In this document: piece after piece, positions 37,336-45,784 of the stretch
Numbering within the stretch: the first letter of the stretch is position 1
Layout: every line of letters starts with the position of its first letter
Assembly: GCA_958295515.1 (NCBI GenBank)
Contig: CATQGW010000001.1
Span: 434,001 to 498,000, forward strand
Length of the DNA: 64,000 bases
DNA from: an uncultured Dehalococcoidia bacterium
Lineage (GTDB): Bacteria; Chloroflexota; Dehalococcoidia; Bin125
Direction of reading: 5' to 3'
Translations under genes and position numbers: made by a program
The notes under the pieces: generated by a model
Databases searched by the model: none
Seen by the model: the letters and a program-made list of their open reading frames with translations, nothing else
Told to the model about the DNA's origin: nothing

Positions 37336-37812
37336 GTGTCGGAGAACGACATCTTCCGCTTCGTCTTTTCGCTGGCCGTGCTGATCTACGCCGGCGGCGT
37401 GCTCGCTCTCAACCTCGCCCTCTCCCGCGCCTGGCGAACCGATGATCCGGTCGAGCGCGATGTGCTCTTCGTCAGCGCCGACCGCGCCCACACCCGCCTG
37501 CTGCTGCCGGGCATCATCATCAGCGGCGTGCTCGGCGCGATCTGGGGCATTCGCGCCGACGCCGTCGATCCGGTCGCCACCGGTTGGCTGCTGGCCGTCG
37601 AAATTCTCTATCTGCTCGCCCTCTTCATCCTCGTCCCCGGCATGTTCGCCGGCCTGCGCCGTGTGCGGCTGCTCTCCCTCCAGGCGCGTAAAACGGGCGC
37701 AATCTCCGACGAACTCGAAGACGCCCTCGCGGACCGCGGACCGCTAACGTTCGCCGTACTGATGCTGGTCCTGCTGCCCGTCCAGGCCGCTCTGATCACC
37801 CTGCAACCGTGA
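37336..37812 (+). CDS. DUF2269-like integral membrane protein
   Basis: 158 aa from GTG 37336, 16 bp after pyrG. Four hydrophobic stretches (VFSLAVLIYAGGVLALNLAL, LLPGIIISGVLGAIWGI, TGWLLAVEILYLLALFILVPGMF and LTFAVLMLVLLPVQAALI). This topology and length resemble DUF2269-type proteins. Function unknown. Confidence 0.6.
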   Translation: MSENDIFRFVFSLAVLIYAGGVLALNLALSRAWRTDDPVERDVLFVSADRAHTRLLLPGIIISGVLGAIWGIRADAVDPVATGWLLAVEILYLLALFILVPGMFAGLRRVRLLSLQARKTGAISDELEDALADRGPLTFAVLMLVLLPVQAALITLQP

Positions 37813-37861
37813 ACAAACCCGAACAAATCCGATCGCCCGAAGCACTCGACAGGAGCCTGTG

Positions 37862-38560
37862 ATGCGCATCTTCCTCGACACCGGACACCTCGACGAAATC
37901 GAGCAGGCCGTCGCTTGGGGCGTCTGCGACGGCGTCACCACCAACCCTTCGCTGCACGCCCGCGCGGTCGCCCGCGAGGGCGCGCAAGGCGGTCGGGCGC
38001 TCGAATACCGCGAGCGCATCCTGCGCATCGCTGAGCTGGTCGACGGCCCGATCTCCGCCGAATGCGTCTCTCGCACGGAGGATGAGCTGGTCGCCGAAGC
38101 GACCGAGCTCGCCTCCTGGCACGAGCAGGTGGTGGTCAAAATCCCGATCGACGCCGCCGGCCTCGGCGCGATCCGCCGCGTCAGCGAGCAGGGCATTGCG
38201 GTCAACACCACGCTGATCTTCTCGCTCACTCAGGCGCTGCTGGCGGCCCGCGCCGGCGCGGCCTACGTCAGCCCCTTCGTGGGGCGGCTCGACGACATCG
38301 GGCATGACGGCGTCGAGTTGGTCGAGCAGGTCGTCGCGGTGCTCGACCAGTACCACCTGCCGACCCAGGTGATCGCCGCCAGCCTGCGCGGACCGCAGCA
38401 TGTCGCGCGCTGCGCGCTGGCCGGCGCGCACATCGCTACCCTGCCCTTCGGGGTGATCGAGCAGATGCTCAAGCATCCGTTGACCGACAAGGGGATCGAG
38501 GCATTCCTCACCGACTGGCGCGCCGCCCAGGCCCAGCTCGGCGCCGCCCCCGTCGGCTAA
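37862..38560 (+). CDS. Transaldolase / fructose-6-phosphate aldolase-like protein
   Basis: 232 aa, the short (Fsa/MipB) type. MRIFLDTGHLDEIEQAVAWG, DGVTTNPSLHAR and the Schiff-base Lys in HEQVVVKIPID (about residue 96) are visible, followed by NTTLIFSLTQALLAARAGAAYVSPFVGRLDD and a C-terminal GVIEQMLKHPLTDKGIEAFLTDW. AGGAG lies upstream of ATG 37862. It could act as transaldolase in the pentose-phosphate pathway or as a fructose-6-phosphate aldolase. Confidence 0.88.
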   Translation: MRIFLDTGHLDEIEQAVAWGVCDGVTTNPSLHARAVAREGAQGGRALEYRERILRIAELVDGPISAECVSRTEDELVAEATELASWHEQVVVKIPIDAAGLGAIRRVSEQGIAVNTTLIFSLTQALLAARAGAAYVSPFVGRLDDIGHDGVELVEQVVAVLDQYHLPTQVIAASLRGPQHVARCALAGAHIATLPFGVIEQMLKHPLTDKGIEAFLTDWRAAQAQLGAAPVG

Positions 38561-38610
38561 GCGGCGGCGAACGGCGGTTGACCAGCGTGTTACGCGCGAC
38601 GCCCGCGCAC

Positions 38611-38640
38611 TTGCAGCGATCCGCGCCTGTCGCCTACGAT
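38611..38640 (+). promoter_or_regulatory. Candidate sigma-70-type promoter for rho
   Basis: TTGCAG at 38611-38616 and TACGAT at 38635-38640 with an 18-bp spacer, leaving a ~110-base leader before rho. A long leader is common for rho because of autoregulation, but no attenuator was identified. Match quality is moderate. Confidence 0.45.
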
Positions 38641-38753
38641 CAGCAGCGGTACTCCGTTCCGCGGGTTCGCTCCATTTCAGCGTTGAGCATCGACCGCGCC
38701 AGTTTCAGCCCTCCGCGTTCGCGCGCCGCATCGTTGCGCCGCACGCACCCCTG

Positions 38754-40052
38754 ATGATCGAGGCAGCCGTGACGACCAGCACCATGAACATCACCGATCT
38801 CGAATCCTGCACCCGCGAGCAGCTGCTCGGCCGCGCCCGGGAGATGGGCGTGCGCGGGATCAGCGCGCTCAAAAAGCAGGACATCATCCTGCGCATCGTG
38901 CAGGCCGCCAGCGAGGCCGAAGGCAGCCAGCTGACCGGCGGCATCCTCGAAGTGGTCGACGACTCCTACGGCTTCCTGCGCGGCGAATCGCTGCTCCCCG
39001 CCCCCACCGATGTCTACGTTCCCCAGTCCCACGTGCGGCGCAACGACCTGCGCAGCGGCGACTACGTGGTCGGCTCCGTGCGCCCGCCCAAGACCAACGA
39101 GAAGTACTACGGCCTGCGCGAGGTGATGCTGGTCAACAGCGTCGAACCCGAACAGGCCCGCCAGCGCCAGCGCTTTGAAAACTTCACCGCCGTCTTTCCG
39201 CACGAAAAATTCGCGCTCGAAACCGACGACCCCACCGAGCTCTCCGGCCGCGTGATCGACCTCGTCGCCCCCATGGGCCGCGGTCAGCGCGGGCTGATCG
39301 TCTCCCCGCCCAAGGCCGGCAAAACGATGCTGCTCCAGTCGATCGCCAACGGCATCGCGGTCAACCACCCTGATGTCCACCTGATGGTCGTGCTGATCGG
39401 CGAGCGCCCCGAAGAGGTCACCGAGATGAAACGCTCGGTGCGCGGCGAGGTGATCGCCTCGACCTTCGATGAACCCGTCGAAGACCACACCCGCGTCGCC
39501 GAGCTGGGCATGGAGCGCGCCAAGCGGCTGATGGAGATGGGCCGCGATGTGGTCATCCTGCTCGACTCGATCACCCGCCTGACGCGCGCCTACAACCTCG
39601 AAATGCCCTCCACCGGGCGCACCCTCTCCGGCGGCATCGACCCCGTCGCGCTCTATCCGCCCAAGCGCTTCTTCGGCTCCGCCCGCAAAGCCGAAGAGGG
39701 CGGCAGCCTGACGATCATCGCCACCTGCCTGGTCGACACCGGCAGCCGCCTCGACGATGTCGTCTTCGAGGAGTTCAAAGGCACCGGCAACTGGGAAGTG
39801 CGGCTCGACCGCAGGCTCGCCGAGCGCCGCATCTACCCCTCGATCGATATCGCCGCCAGCAGCACCCGCCGCGAAGAGCTGCTGCTCTCCGGCGAAGAGC
39901 TACAGCGCGTCTGGCTGCTGCGCCGCATGATGTCGGTCCTGGCCGGCTCCGGCGGCAACAGCACCGAACCGACCGAGCGCCTGCTCGACCGCCTCGCCCG
40001 CACCAAGTCCAACACCGAGTTCCTCGAAAACCTGACCGCCGCCGAAGCCTGA
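38754..40052 (+). CDS. rho: Transcription termination factor Rho
   Basis: 432 aa RNA-dependent helicase. The N-terminal Rho-N helix bundle ([20 protein letters not shown]), the RNA-binding cold-shock-like domain ([16 protein letters not shown]), Walker [13 protein letters not shown], Walker [18 protein letters not shown]-loop and R-loop regions, and [22 protein letters not shown] are all present. ATG 38754 lacks a ribosome site; GTG 38769 (GAGG six bases upstream) or ATG 38784 are alternatives that remove only a few residues. Confidence 0.95.
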   Translation: MIEAAVTTSTMNITDLESCTREQLLGRAREMGVRGISALKKQDIILRIVQAASEAEGSQLTGGILEVVDDSYGFLRGESLLPAPTDVYVPQSHVRRNDLRSGDYVVGSVRPPKTNEKYYGLREVMLVNSVEPEQARQRQRFENFTAVFPHEKFALETDDPTELSGRVIDLVAPMGRGQRGLIVSPPKAGKTMLLQSIANGIAVNHPDVHLMVVLIGERPEEVTEMKRSVRGEVIASTFDEPVEDHTRVAELGMERAKRLMEMGRDVVILLDSITRLTRAYNLEMPSTGRTLSGGIDPVALYPPKRFFGSARKAEEGGSLTIIATCLVDTGSRLDDVVFEEFKGTGNWEVRLDRRLAERRIYPSIDIAASSTRREELLLSGEELQRVWLLRRMMSVLAGSGGNSTEPTERLLDRLARTKSNTEFLENLTAAEA

Positions 40053-40070
40053 ACCGCCCGGAGCTGATCC

Positions 40071-40994
40071 ATGCCCAACATCGAAACCGTTCTCGGTCCG
40101 ATCGACGCCGACCAGCTCGGCTTCACTCTCAGCCACGAGCATGTCGCCATGCAGCCCGCCGTCGTCGCCACGCACTACCCGTGGCTGGTCGACCGCGAGG
40201 CGATCCGCGAACGCTCGATCCGCGAACTGACCGAAGCCAAAGCCGGCGGCGTCGACTCGCTGATCGAACTCAGCACGCCGGACCTCCAACGCGATGTCGA
40301 GCTGATGGCCGAAGTCTCCCGCGCCTCCGGCGTCAACGTCGTCTGCGCCACCGGCCTCTGGCGCGATATCCCGCGCTGGTTCCACAGTAAGACGCCCGAC
40401 GAAATCGCCGATGTCTTCGTCCGCGAGATCGAAGTCGGCATCGGCGAGACCGAAATCAAGGCCGGCGCGATCAAGGTCGCCAACGATGCCGAAGGCGTCA
40501 CGCCGGAGGCCGAACTCGTGCTCCGCGCCGCCGCGCGCACGCTCAAGCGCACCGGCTGCCCAATCAGCACTCACCACTGGGCTCCGCTCGAAGTTGGACG
40601 CCGCCAGGTTGAAATCTTTCAGGAGGAAGACGCGCCGATGGATCGCGTCTGCATCGGCCACTCCGCAGACTCGACCGACGCCGACTACCTCGAGGACCTG
40701 CTCCGCGCCGGCGTCTACCTCTCGATGGATCGCTACCCCGGCGTCGAGCCGCGCCCCAACTGGGAGCAGCGCAACGCCACGGTTGAAGAGCTGATCCGGC
40801 GCGGCTGGGCCGACAAACTGATGCTCGGCCACGACTACGCCCCCGGCCTGCACCCGCCCGAATCGCCCACCCGCTACCTCTTCCTCAGCACCGTTGCGAT
40901 CCCCGCCCTGCGCGCCGACGGCGTAGCCGAAGAGACCATCGACCTGATGATGCGCGAGGTCCCGCGCCGCTTCCTCACTGGAGAAGCGAACTGA
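40071..40994 (+). CDS. Phosphotriesterase-family metal-dependent hydrolase
   Basis: 307 aa amidohydrolase TIM barrel. His22 and His24 of TLSHEHVAMQ bind metal, the bridging Lys is in GAIKVAND, further His ligands lie in ISTHHWAP and CIGHSAD, and the catalytic Asp in LMLGHDYAPG. In this family the usual activities are lactonase or ester hydrolysis rather than organophosphate breakdown. It follows rho by 18 bp and overlaps the next gene by 1 nt. Confidence 0.85.
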   Translation: MPNIETVLGPIDADQLGFTLSHEHVAMQPAVVATHYPWLVDREAIRERSIRELTEAKAGGVDSLIELSTPDLQRDVELMAEVSRASGVNVVCATGLWRDIPRWFHSKTPDEIADVFVREIEVGIGETEIKAGAIKVANDAEGVTPEAELVLRAAARTLKRTGCPISTHHWAPLEVGRRQVEIFQEEDAPMDRVCIGHSADSTDADYLEDLLRAGVYLSMDRYPGVEPRPNWEQRNATVEELIRRGWADKLMLGHDYAPGLHPPESPTRYLFLSTVAIPALRADGVAEETIDLMMREVPRRFLTGEAN

Positions 40995-41350
40995 TGGATC
41001 ACGGCGACGTGCAGACGCTCTGCGAATCCCTGCCCGGCGCCTGGCCCGACACCCCGTGGGAAGACGACCTCGTCTACAAAGTCGGCCCCGGCGAGCGCGG
41101 CAAGATCTTCTGCTTCCTCGGCACCGGCGCCAGCCCCGACGGCGCAATCAGCATCAAAGTCGACCCCGAACTCGCGCCGATACTGCACAACCAGTACGAG
41201 TGCGTCTCACACCCCTCCTACCTCAGCAAACGCCACTGGATCGCCGTCAACCTCAACGGCGACATGCCCGACGACGAACTCGAAGAGCTGATCGAGGACT
41301 CCTACAAACTCGTTTACCAAACCCTCCCAAAACGCCTCCGCCCCGCCTGA
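40994..41350 (+). CDS. MmcQ/YjbR-family DNA-binding-like protein
   Basis: 118 aa. The YjbR fold pattern (CESLPGAWPDTPWEDDLVYKVG, then GKIFCFLG, ISIKVDPELAPIL, YLSKRHWIAVNLNGDMPDDELEELIEDSY) is clear. Members resemble the CyaY fold and DNA-binding proteins; function here unknown. Its ATG shares one base with the stop of the PTE-like gene. Confidence 0.75.
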   Translation: MDHGDVQTLCESLPGAWPDTPWEDDLVYKVGPGERGKIFCFLGTGASPDGAISIKVDPELAPILHNQYECVSHPSYLSKRHWIAVNLNGDMPDDELEELIEDSYKLVYQTLPKRLRPA

Positions 41351-41359
41351 TCGCATAGC

Positions 41360-41375
41360 TACCCCTTTTGGGGTA
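41360..41375 (+). terminator. Hairpin after the MmcQ gene
   Basis: TACCCC, TTTT loop, GGGGTA, starting 9 bases after the stop codon. The stem is short (6 bp) and no U-tract follows, so it is a weak intrinsic terminator or 3' boundary. The following ~400 bp to the convergent hydrolase gene hold a MITE-like element and no gene. Confidence 0.45.
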
Positions 41376-41410
41376 TGCACGCCCACCTCCGTCATACCAG
41401 CACACCTCCT

Positions 41411-41662
41411 CCGTCATACCCGCGCTTGTCGCGGGTATCTCGCCGTGACCAGCACAGAGGCCACGCGCGGCCTCCCTCACTTCGCCCTAACCGCAACAGT
41501 AGTCGCGCCACCCGGCAGGCACCCACCCGTCAACCCGCGACGATGCGCCTTGCACCAGCGTTTGATGAACGCGGACCCCCCCCCGTTTGCACTCCCACGC
41601 GCGGCTCGCGGGGGTTGGTGCGCGTCACCGCGAGATACCCGCGGCAAGCGCGGGTATGACGG
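41411..41662. mobile_element. MITE-like element with long terminal inverted repeats
   Basis: The left end 41411-41449 and right end 41624-41662 are inverted repeats of about 39 bp, nearly perfect (one end reads CTTGTCGCGGG, the other its complement with CTTGCCGCGGG). Each end equals arm 1 of the palindromic repeat family seen at 17.3, 19.0 and 55.5 kb. The ~175-bp interior has no ORF with coding character. Non-autonomous mobility is inferred; no transposase is in the window and no target-site duplication is certain. Confidence 0.5.
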
Positions 41663-41754
41663 AGGCGGGGACGGCGAGTGCGAAGGAGGTAGAGGGCGGG
41701 TACGGCGGAGGTGGGGACACAGAGGTCTTCCAGGCGACGGAGTTGCGCAGCCCC

Positions 41755-43650
41755 CTACCCCACCACCGGCAAATCCACCCGGCTGGGATGCGAGGCGTCG
41801 TGCCAGATGCGGTTGCGCGCGACCACCGTGTGCGTGTGACGCCCGAGCGGTTCGCCCGTATTCGGATTCACGTCGAAGCGCGGATAGTTCGAGCTGCTCA
41901 GCTCGATCCCGATCCGGTGCTCCTGCGCAAACACGTTGCTGGTCGGGTAGAGCTCGATCGACACCTCCACCACCTGGCCCGGGCGCACCAGCTCCTCACG
42001 CTGCGCGCCGCGGCGGAAGCGCAGACGCTTGATGCTGTCGCTCAGACGCAGCGCGTAGCCCTCCGGGTAATCCACGCTGGGCGGGTAGCAGTCGAGCAGC
42101 ATCGCCGTGAAATCAGTGTCGCGCGCGTCGCTCGAGACCCACAGGGTGACCGTGATTGGGCCCGTGACCTCCAGCTCCGCCTCGAGCGGCTCCGAGCGGA
42201 ACGAGAGCACATCGCTGCGCGCCGCCGTGGGCAGATACGGCGGCTCCGCGCCCATCACGTCGGGACGCTCGCGCTGATCCGCGCCGCCGGGCGAAATCAG
42301 CTCGCGCGAACGCTGGGTGGGCGGCCAGATGCCGTCCTTCAGCGTCGGATCGGGCGCGGCGTACTCGCGCAGCGAGGAGACATTGGCGGAAATCGAGGGC
42401 ACAGGCTTGCGCGGGTCGAAGTCGTACTGCGAGGGCGCTGCCCCCGGCTCCGCCTTCTCCCGCCGCAGCGATCCGTTGCCGTGCAGATACCAGCGTTGCT
42501 CGACCGCTCGCGCCAACGGCCAGTCCGACTCCTCGCGCCACGCGCCGCCGTGATCGAGCCGTCCGGAGGCGATCCGCCGCCCGCTCCCGCCGCCCATCAC
42601 GAACATCCGCACCGGCGGCGCGTCCGCCCAGCTCGAAGACAACCCTTTGAGGAAGCGGTCGAAAAACTGGAGCCGCAGGTGCGCGACGCTCTCGGCCAGA
42701 TTGCCGCTGGTCGGCGCGGTCGGCCCGAAATCGACATCGCCCGACCACGAGCGATCCAGCGTCGCCTCGCCGTGCGTCCACGGACCCATCAGCAGGTACT
42801 GCGGCGACGACTTGGCTGCGCTGAACGCCGCGAACGACTCCGTCGTGGCGCGCGTGTAGGAGTCGTACCAGCCGCCGCTGTAGACCGTGGGCACATCCGC
42901 CGTCTGCTCGATGAAGCGCTCGAAGTTCATGCTCGGCAGCTGCCAGAGCCAGTCCTCTTCGGTTGCCAGCGTGAGCATGTCGATCGCCCAGCGCTCGTAA
43001 TCCTTGGTCAGCGAGAGCGGCGTGCTTCCCGGCCGCCAGGGCAGACGCGCCAGCCAGCCGCGCAGGTCCACCGCGGCCTGGTCGAGCGCCGCGTAGAGCG
43101 CCGGGTTGGCCGCTGCCTCGGGTGAGACGGGCGCGTTCCAGAACGCCCAGGCCAGCCAGCGCAGCTCCAGCGCCCCGCCCTGCCGCAGCGACGAGGTGAG
43201 ACCGTTGAACGCACCCTGATTGACCCACATCGCCGCGAGATGCGGCGGATTCTGCGTCGCCGCCGCCGACTGCACCCAACCCATGTAGGAGGTGCCGACC
43301 GTGCCCACCCGCTCATTCGACCAGGGCTGCGCGGCCAGCCACTCGATCGTGTCGTAGCCGTCCTCGGCCTCGTTCTTGAGTAGATAGAAATCGCCCTCCG
43401 AGGCGAAGCGCCCGCGCACATCCTGCATCACCCGCGCGTAGCCGCGCTTCGCCCACCACTCGCCGTCGGCGGCAAACCCCAGCTTGTCGTAGGGCGTGCG
43501 CGTCAGCAGTGTGGGCCAGGGCCCCGGCAGCGGCTCGCCGTTGCGCGCCGGCAGATACACATCCGTCGCCAGCCGCACTTCGTCGCGCATCGGGATCGCG
43601 CGATTGCGCTGAATGACCACCTCATACTCAACCTGGGACTGCTCGCTCAT
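41755..43650 (-). CDS. CocE/NonD-family serine hydrolase (X-Pro dipeptidyl-peptidase-like)
   Basis: 631 aa from ATG 43650 behind GAGGAGCGGG. The alpha/beta domain has the nucleophile in GTSYMGW (Ser121), a cap insertion, and LMGPWTHGE with the catalytic His. The C-terminal jelly-roll domain (LSFRSEPLEAELEVTGPITVTLWVSS and LRFRRGAQREELVRPGQ) is typical. Family members hydrolyse esters, acylated antibiotics or Pro-peptides. The N-terminus has no signal peptide, so it is probably cytoplasmic. Confidence 0.88.
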   Translation of the reverse strand: MSEQSQVEYEVVIQRNRAIPMRDEVRLATDVYLPARNGEPLPGPWPTLLTRTPYDKLGFAADGEWWAKRGYARVMQDVRGRFASEGDFYLLKNEAEDGYDTIEWLAAQPWSNERVGTVGTSYMGWVQSAAATQNPPHLAAMWVNQGAFNGLTSSLRQGGALELRWLAWAFWNAPVSPEAAANPALYAALDQAAVDLRGWLARLPWRPGSTPLSLTKDYERWAIDMLTLATEEDWLWQLPSMNFERFIEQTADVPTVYSGGWYDSYTRATTESFAAFSAAKSSPQYLLMGPWTHGEATLDRSWSGDVDFGPTAPTSGNLAESVAHLRLQFFDRFLKGLSSSWADAPPVRMFVMGGGSGRRIASGRLDHGGAWREESDWPLARAVEQRWYLHGNGSLRREKAEPGAAPSQYDFDPRKPVPSISANVSSLREYAAPDPTLKDGIWPPTQRSRELISPGGADQRERPDVMGAEPPYLPTAARSDVLSFRSEPLEAELEVTGPITVTLWVSSDARDTDFTAMLLDCYPPSVDYPEGYALRLSDSIKRLRFRRGAQREELVRPGQVVEVSIELYPTSNVFAQEHRIGIELSSSNYPRFDVNPNTGEPLGRHTHTVVARNRIWHDASHPSRVDLPVVG

Positions 43651-43700
43651 GACCCGCTCCTCACCGCTGTAGCGGCAAGGGTAGGCGCAAGTGGTCGAAC

Positions 43701-44348
43701 CTAGGCTCCGCGCGCCAGCAGCGGCAGCACCGTCGGCGCTGCCGGCAGACTCGATGACGTCACGTTCACGTGATTGTCCGACGGCGCATCCACCGACGCC
43801 CCCATCGCCCGCAGAAACGGCGCAAGCTCGCCCAGTCCCGTCTGCGGCCCCTCCCCCTCCGGCTGGTAGAGCATCGGGATGATCAGCGGCGTAGCCAGCT
43901 GGCTCGCAATCTCCGCCGCCAGCTCGGGATCGAGCAGCTCGCCGCCGCCGATCGGCAGCAGGCAGACATTGGCGCGCTGTAGCTCCTCCAGCGCCGCCGC
44001 TGAGGGCATCCCTCGCAGATCGCCTAGATGCGCCACGATCACGTTGTCGATCGTGATCACAAACGCCACATTGCGCCCACCCTCGGGCCCCGGCGTGGGC
44101 ACGCCGGTGGCCAACACTCGCTTGACCTCGTATTCGCCCGGCGCGTTGAGCGGGCGGCGCAGCCCCGATGTCTCGATCGTCACCCCGTCGAACCAGGCGT
44201 GCCGCTCGGCCGGGTTGGAGATGGTCACGATGTCGGCCGCGGGGCGGTTGAGCCGAAAGCCGCTCTCCGGCGGGCAAGGGTCGTTGACGACCGAGGCCTC
44301 GCGCCCGCGCAGGCGGAAGGCGGCGTGTCCGTACCAGGCGATGTCCAT
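43701..44348 (-). CDS. Metallo-beta-lactamase-fold protein without the HxHxDH motif
   Basis: 215 aa from ATG 44348. It opens MDIAWYGHAAFRLRG like UlaG/YtnP-type MBL proteins, followed by PAADIVTISNPAERHAWFDG where the metal motif HxHxDH should be; the positions read SNPAERH instead. VFVITIDNVIVAHLGDLRG-like and LPIGGGE segments complete the half-fold. Metal-dependent hydrolysis looks unlikely; a binding or regulatory role is possible. The same substitution may be common in its subfamily. Confidence 0.65.
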   Translation of the reverse strand: MDIAWYGHAAFRLRGREASVVNDPCPPESGFRLNRPAADIVTISNPAERHAWFDGVTIETSGLRRPLNAPGEYEVKRVLATGVPTPGPEGGRNVAFVITIDNVIVAHLGDLRGMPSAAALEELQRANVCLLPIGGGELLDPELAAEIASQLATPLIIPMLYQPEGEGPQTGLGELAPFLRAMGASVDAPSDNHVNVTSSSLPAAPTVLPLLARGA

Positions 44349-44404
44349 AGCCGCTCCGCTCGCCGCGCCGCTCTTCGACTGTAGGCGCGCCTGGTGTTCT
44401 GAGG

Positions 44405-45616
44405 CTATTGCGCCATTGGCAATTCGTCGCCGGACGCCGCGCGGTGGTGGGTCAGCGCGATTGCCGCGTTTTGGCCGTGCGAGCCGTAGGCCGTGACGAC
44501 GGCGCCCACCACGCGGTCGCTGCGGACGCGCGTCGTGATGTCCAGATTGCAAGCCGGATCAACTTCGCTCAATGTCGCGTGCGGCGGGATCGTCCCCTCC
44601 GACAGACAGATCGCCGCCGCGACCGCGCTGAGCGCGCCGCTCGCGCCGATCGTGTAACCCACCGACGGCGAAACGGCAGTCACATACATGTCGCGGATCC
44701 GCGAGCCGAGCGCGCGCTCGAGCAGATCCGTCTCCCGCTCGTCGCCGGCCGGCGTGCCTACGCCAGCCGCGAACACTACATCCACCATCTGCGGGCTGAG
44801 CTCGGCGCGCCGCAGAGCGTCGTTCAGCGCCCGCCGCGCCACCTCGATATCGGTCGGCGGTTGGCCGTCGCCGGGCGGACCGCCGGTCTGCGCCTCGCCG
44901 GCGAGCTCGGCGTAGATGCGCGCCCCGCGCTGCACCGCCAGCTGGCGATCTTCCAGCAGCAGCGCCGCTGCGCCCTCGCCCAACACGATCCCGCGCCGCC
45001 GCGCGTCGAACGGGCGCTGCGCCTCAACCTCCGCGCCCGGATCCAGCAGCCCCGTCTGCTCCCAGGCGCCCCAGACATCGGGCGTCAGCGGCGCTTCCGC
45101 CCCCACGGCGATCGCCGCGCGCACGACCCCGCTGCGAATCATCCCCGCCGCCTGCGCAATCGCCGCCAGCCCCGACGCGCCGCCGGCGCTGATCGTGAAC
45201 GTCGGTCCCGCCACATTCAGCCCGATCGTCGCCGAGGCCAGCCCCGAGCTCAGCGCCGCCCAGCCTTCCCCGCCGCCCGGATGCGCCGTGCCGGTCAGCG
45301 CCGCCACTGCGAACGCATTCTCCTGATGAAACGCGATCCGCGCGTCGCCGACCGCCTGAATCGCCGCGTCCAACCCCATCCGCCCGGCCCGATCCATCCG
45401 TTCCAGCAGCCACTCGGGCACGCCGGCCGGTCCCGCATAGCCGTGGATGATCCCCGCCGCGGCGGGGCGCGGCATCCCGCCCAGCGGCCCGCTCGCCACC
45501 CGCCCATCGAGCAGTGCCTGCCAGAAATCGGGCGCGGTGGGCCCCGCCGCGGTGACCGCCCCCACGCCGCTGATCACGACGCGGCGCGGCTCCAAATCAT
45601 CCTGTTGAGTCACCAC
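44405..45616 (-). CDS. Ketosynthase-fold protein lacking the catalytic Cys-His-His
   Basis: 403 aa with the complete thiolase-fold ketosynthase layout of FabF (RRVVISGVGAVTAAG at the start, RRRGIVLGEGAAALLLED, IYAELAGEAQ, GTIPPHATLSEVDPACNLD, AYGSHGQNAAI at the end). By alignment with FabF the active-site Cys is Gly146 (SAGGASG), the first His is Ala284 (VFAAGVGTPAGD), the second His is Tyr321 (SVGYTIGASG), and the conserved Lys is Ser. It cannot condense acyl groups by the normal mechanism; it could be a chain-length-factor-like partner or have another function. No acyl carrier or second ketosynthase is adjacent. Confidence 0.75.
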   Translation of the reverse strand: MVTQQDDLEPRRVVISGVGAVTAAGPTAPDFWQALLDGRVASGPLGGMPRPAAAGIIHGYAGPAGVPEWLLERMDRAGRMGLDAAIQAVGDARIAFHQENAFAVAALTGTAHPGGGEGWAALSSGLASATIGLNVAGPTFTISAGGASGLAAIAQAAGMIRSGVVRAAIAVGAEAPLTPDVWGAWEQTGLLDPGAEVEAQRPFDARRRGIVLGEGAAALLLEDRQLAVQRGARIYAELAGEAQTGGPPGDGQPPTDIEVARRALNDALRRAELSPQMVDVVFAAGVGTPAGDERETDLLERALGSRIRDMYVTAVSPSVGYTIGASGALSAVAAAICLSEGTIPPHATLSEVDPACNLDITTRVRSDRVVGAVVTAYGSHGQNAAIALTHHRAASGDELPMAQ

Positions 45617-45680
45617 GGCTCACCGCCCAATCGGGTGTCGAAGACTATGCACAGCGGGCGCATCCCGTGGGCCGGGTCGT

Positions 45681-45709
45681 TTGCCGCGTTGGGAGAGCGC
45701 TGATAGGAT
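45681..45709 (+). promoter_or_regulatory. Sigma-70-type promoter of the hrcA operon
   Basis: TTGCCG (45681-45686), 17-bp spacer, TAGGAT (45704-45709). It ends just before the CIRCE operator, so the transcription start would fall within or next to it. Confidence 0.65.
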
Positions 45710-45716
45710 TGCCCAG

Positions 45717-45743
45717 TTAGCACTCTCACAGGGAGAGTGCCAG
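45717..45743 (+). promoter_or_regulatory. CIRCE operator (HrcA binding site)
   Basis: TTAGCACTC, nine bases, GAGTGCCAG: 7 of 9 right-arm bases match the consensus TTAGCACTC-N9-GAGTGCTAA. It lies ~40 bp upstream of hrcA and immediately downstream of the promoter, so HrcA should repress its own operon until heat shock titrates it via chaperones. Confidence 0.92.
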
Positions 45744-45784
45744 CGGGTCCTCCGCACTCGATAGAGCGAACGGAATTCTCGGCG

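Noticed and set aside
38577-38606. TTGACC upstream of rho as a -35 box
   Set aside because: No -10-like hexamer at suitable spacing; the TTGCAG/TACGAT pair further down is better.
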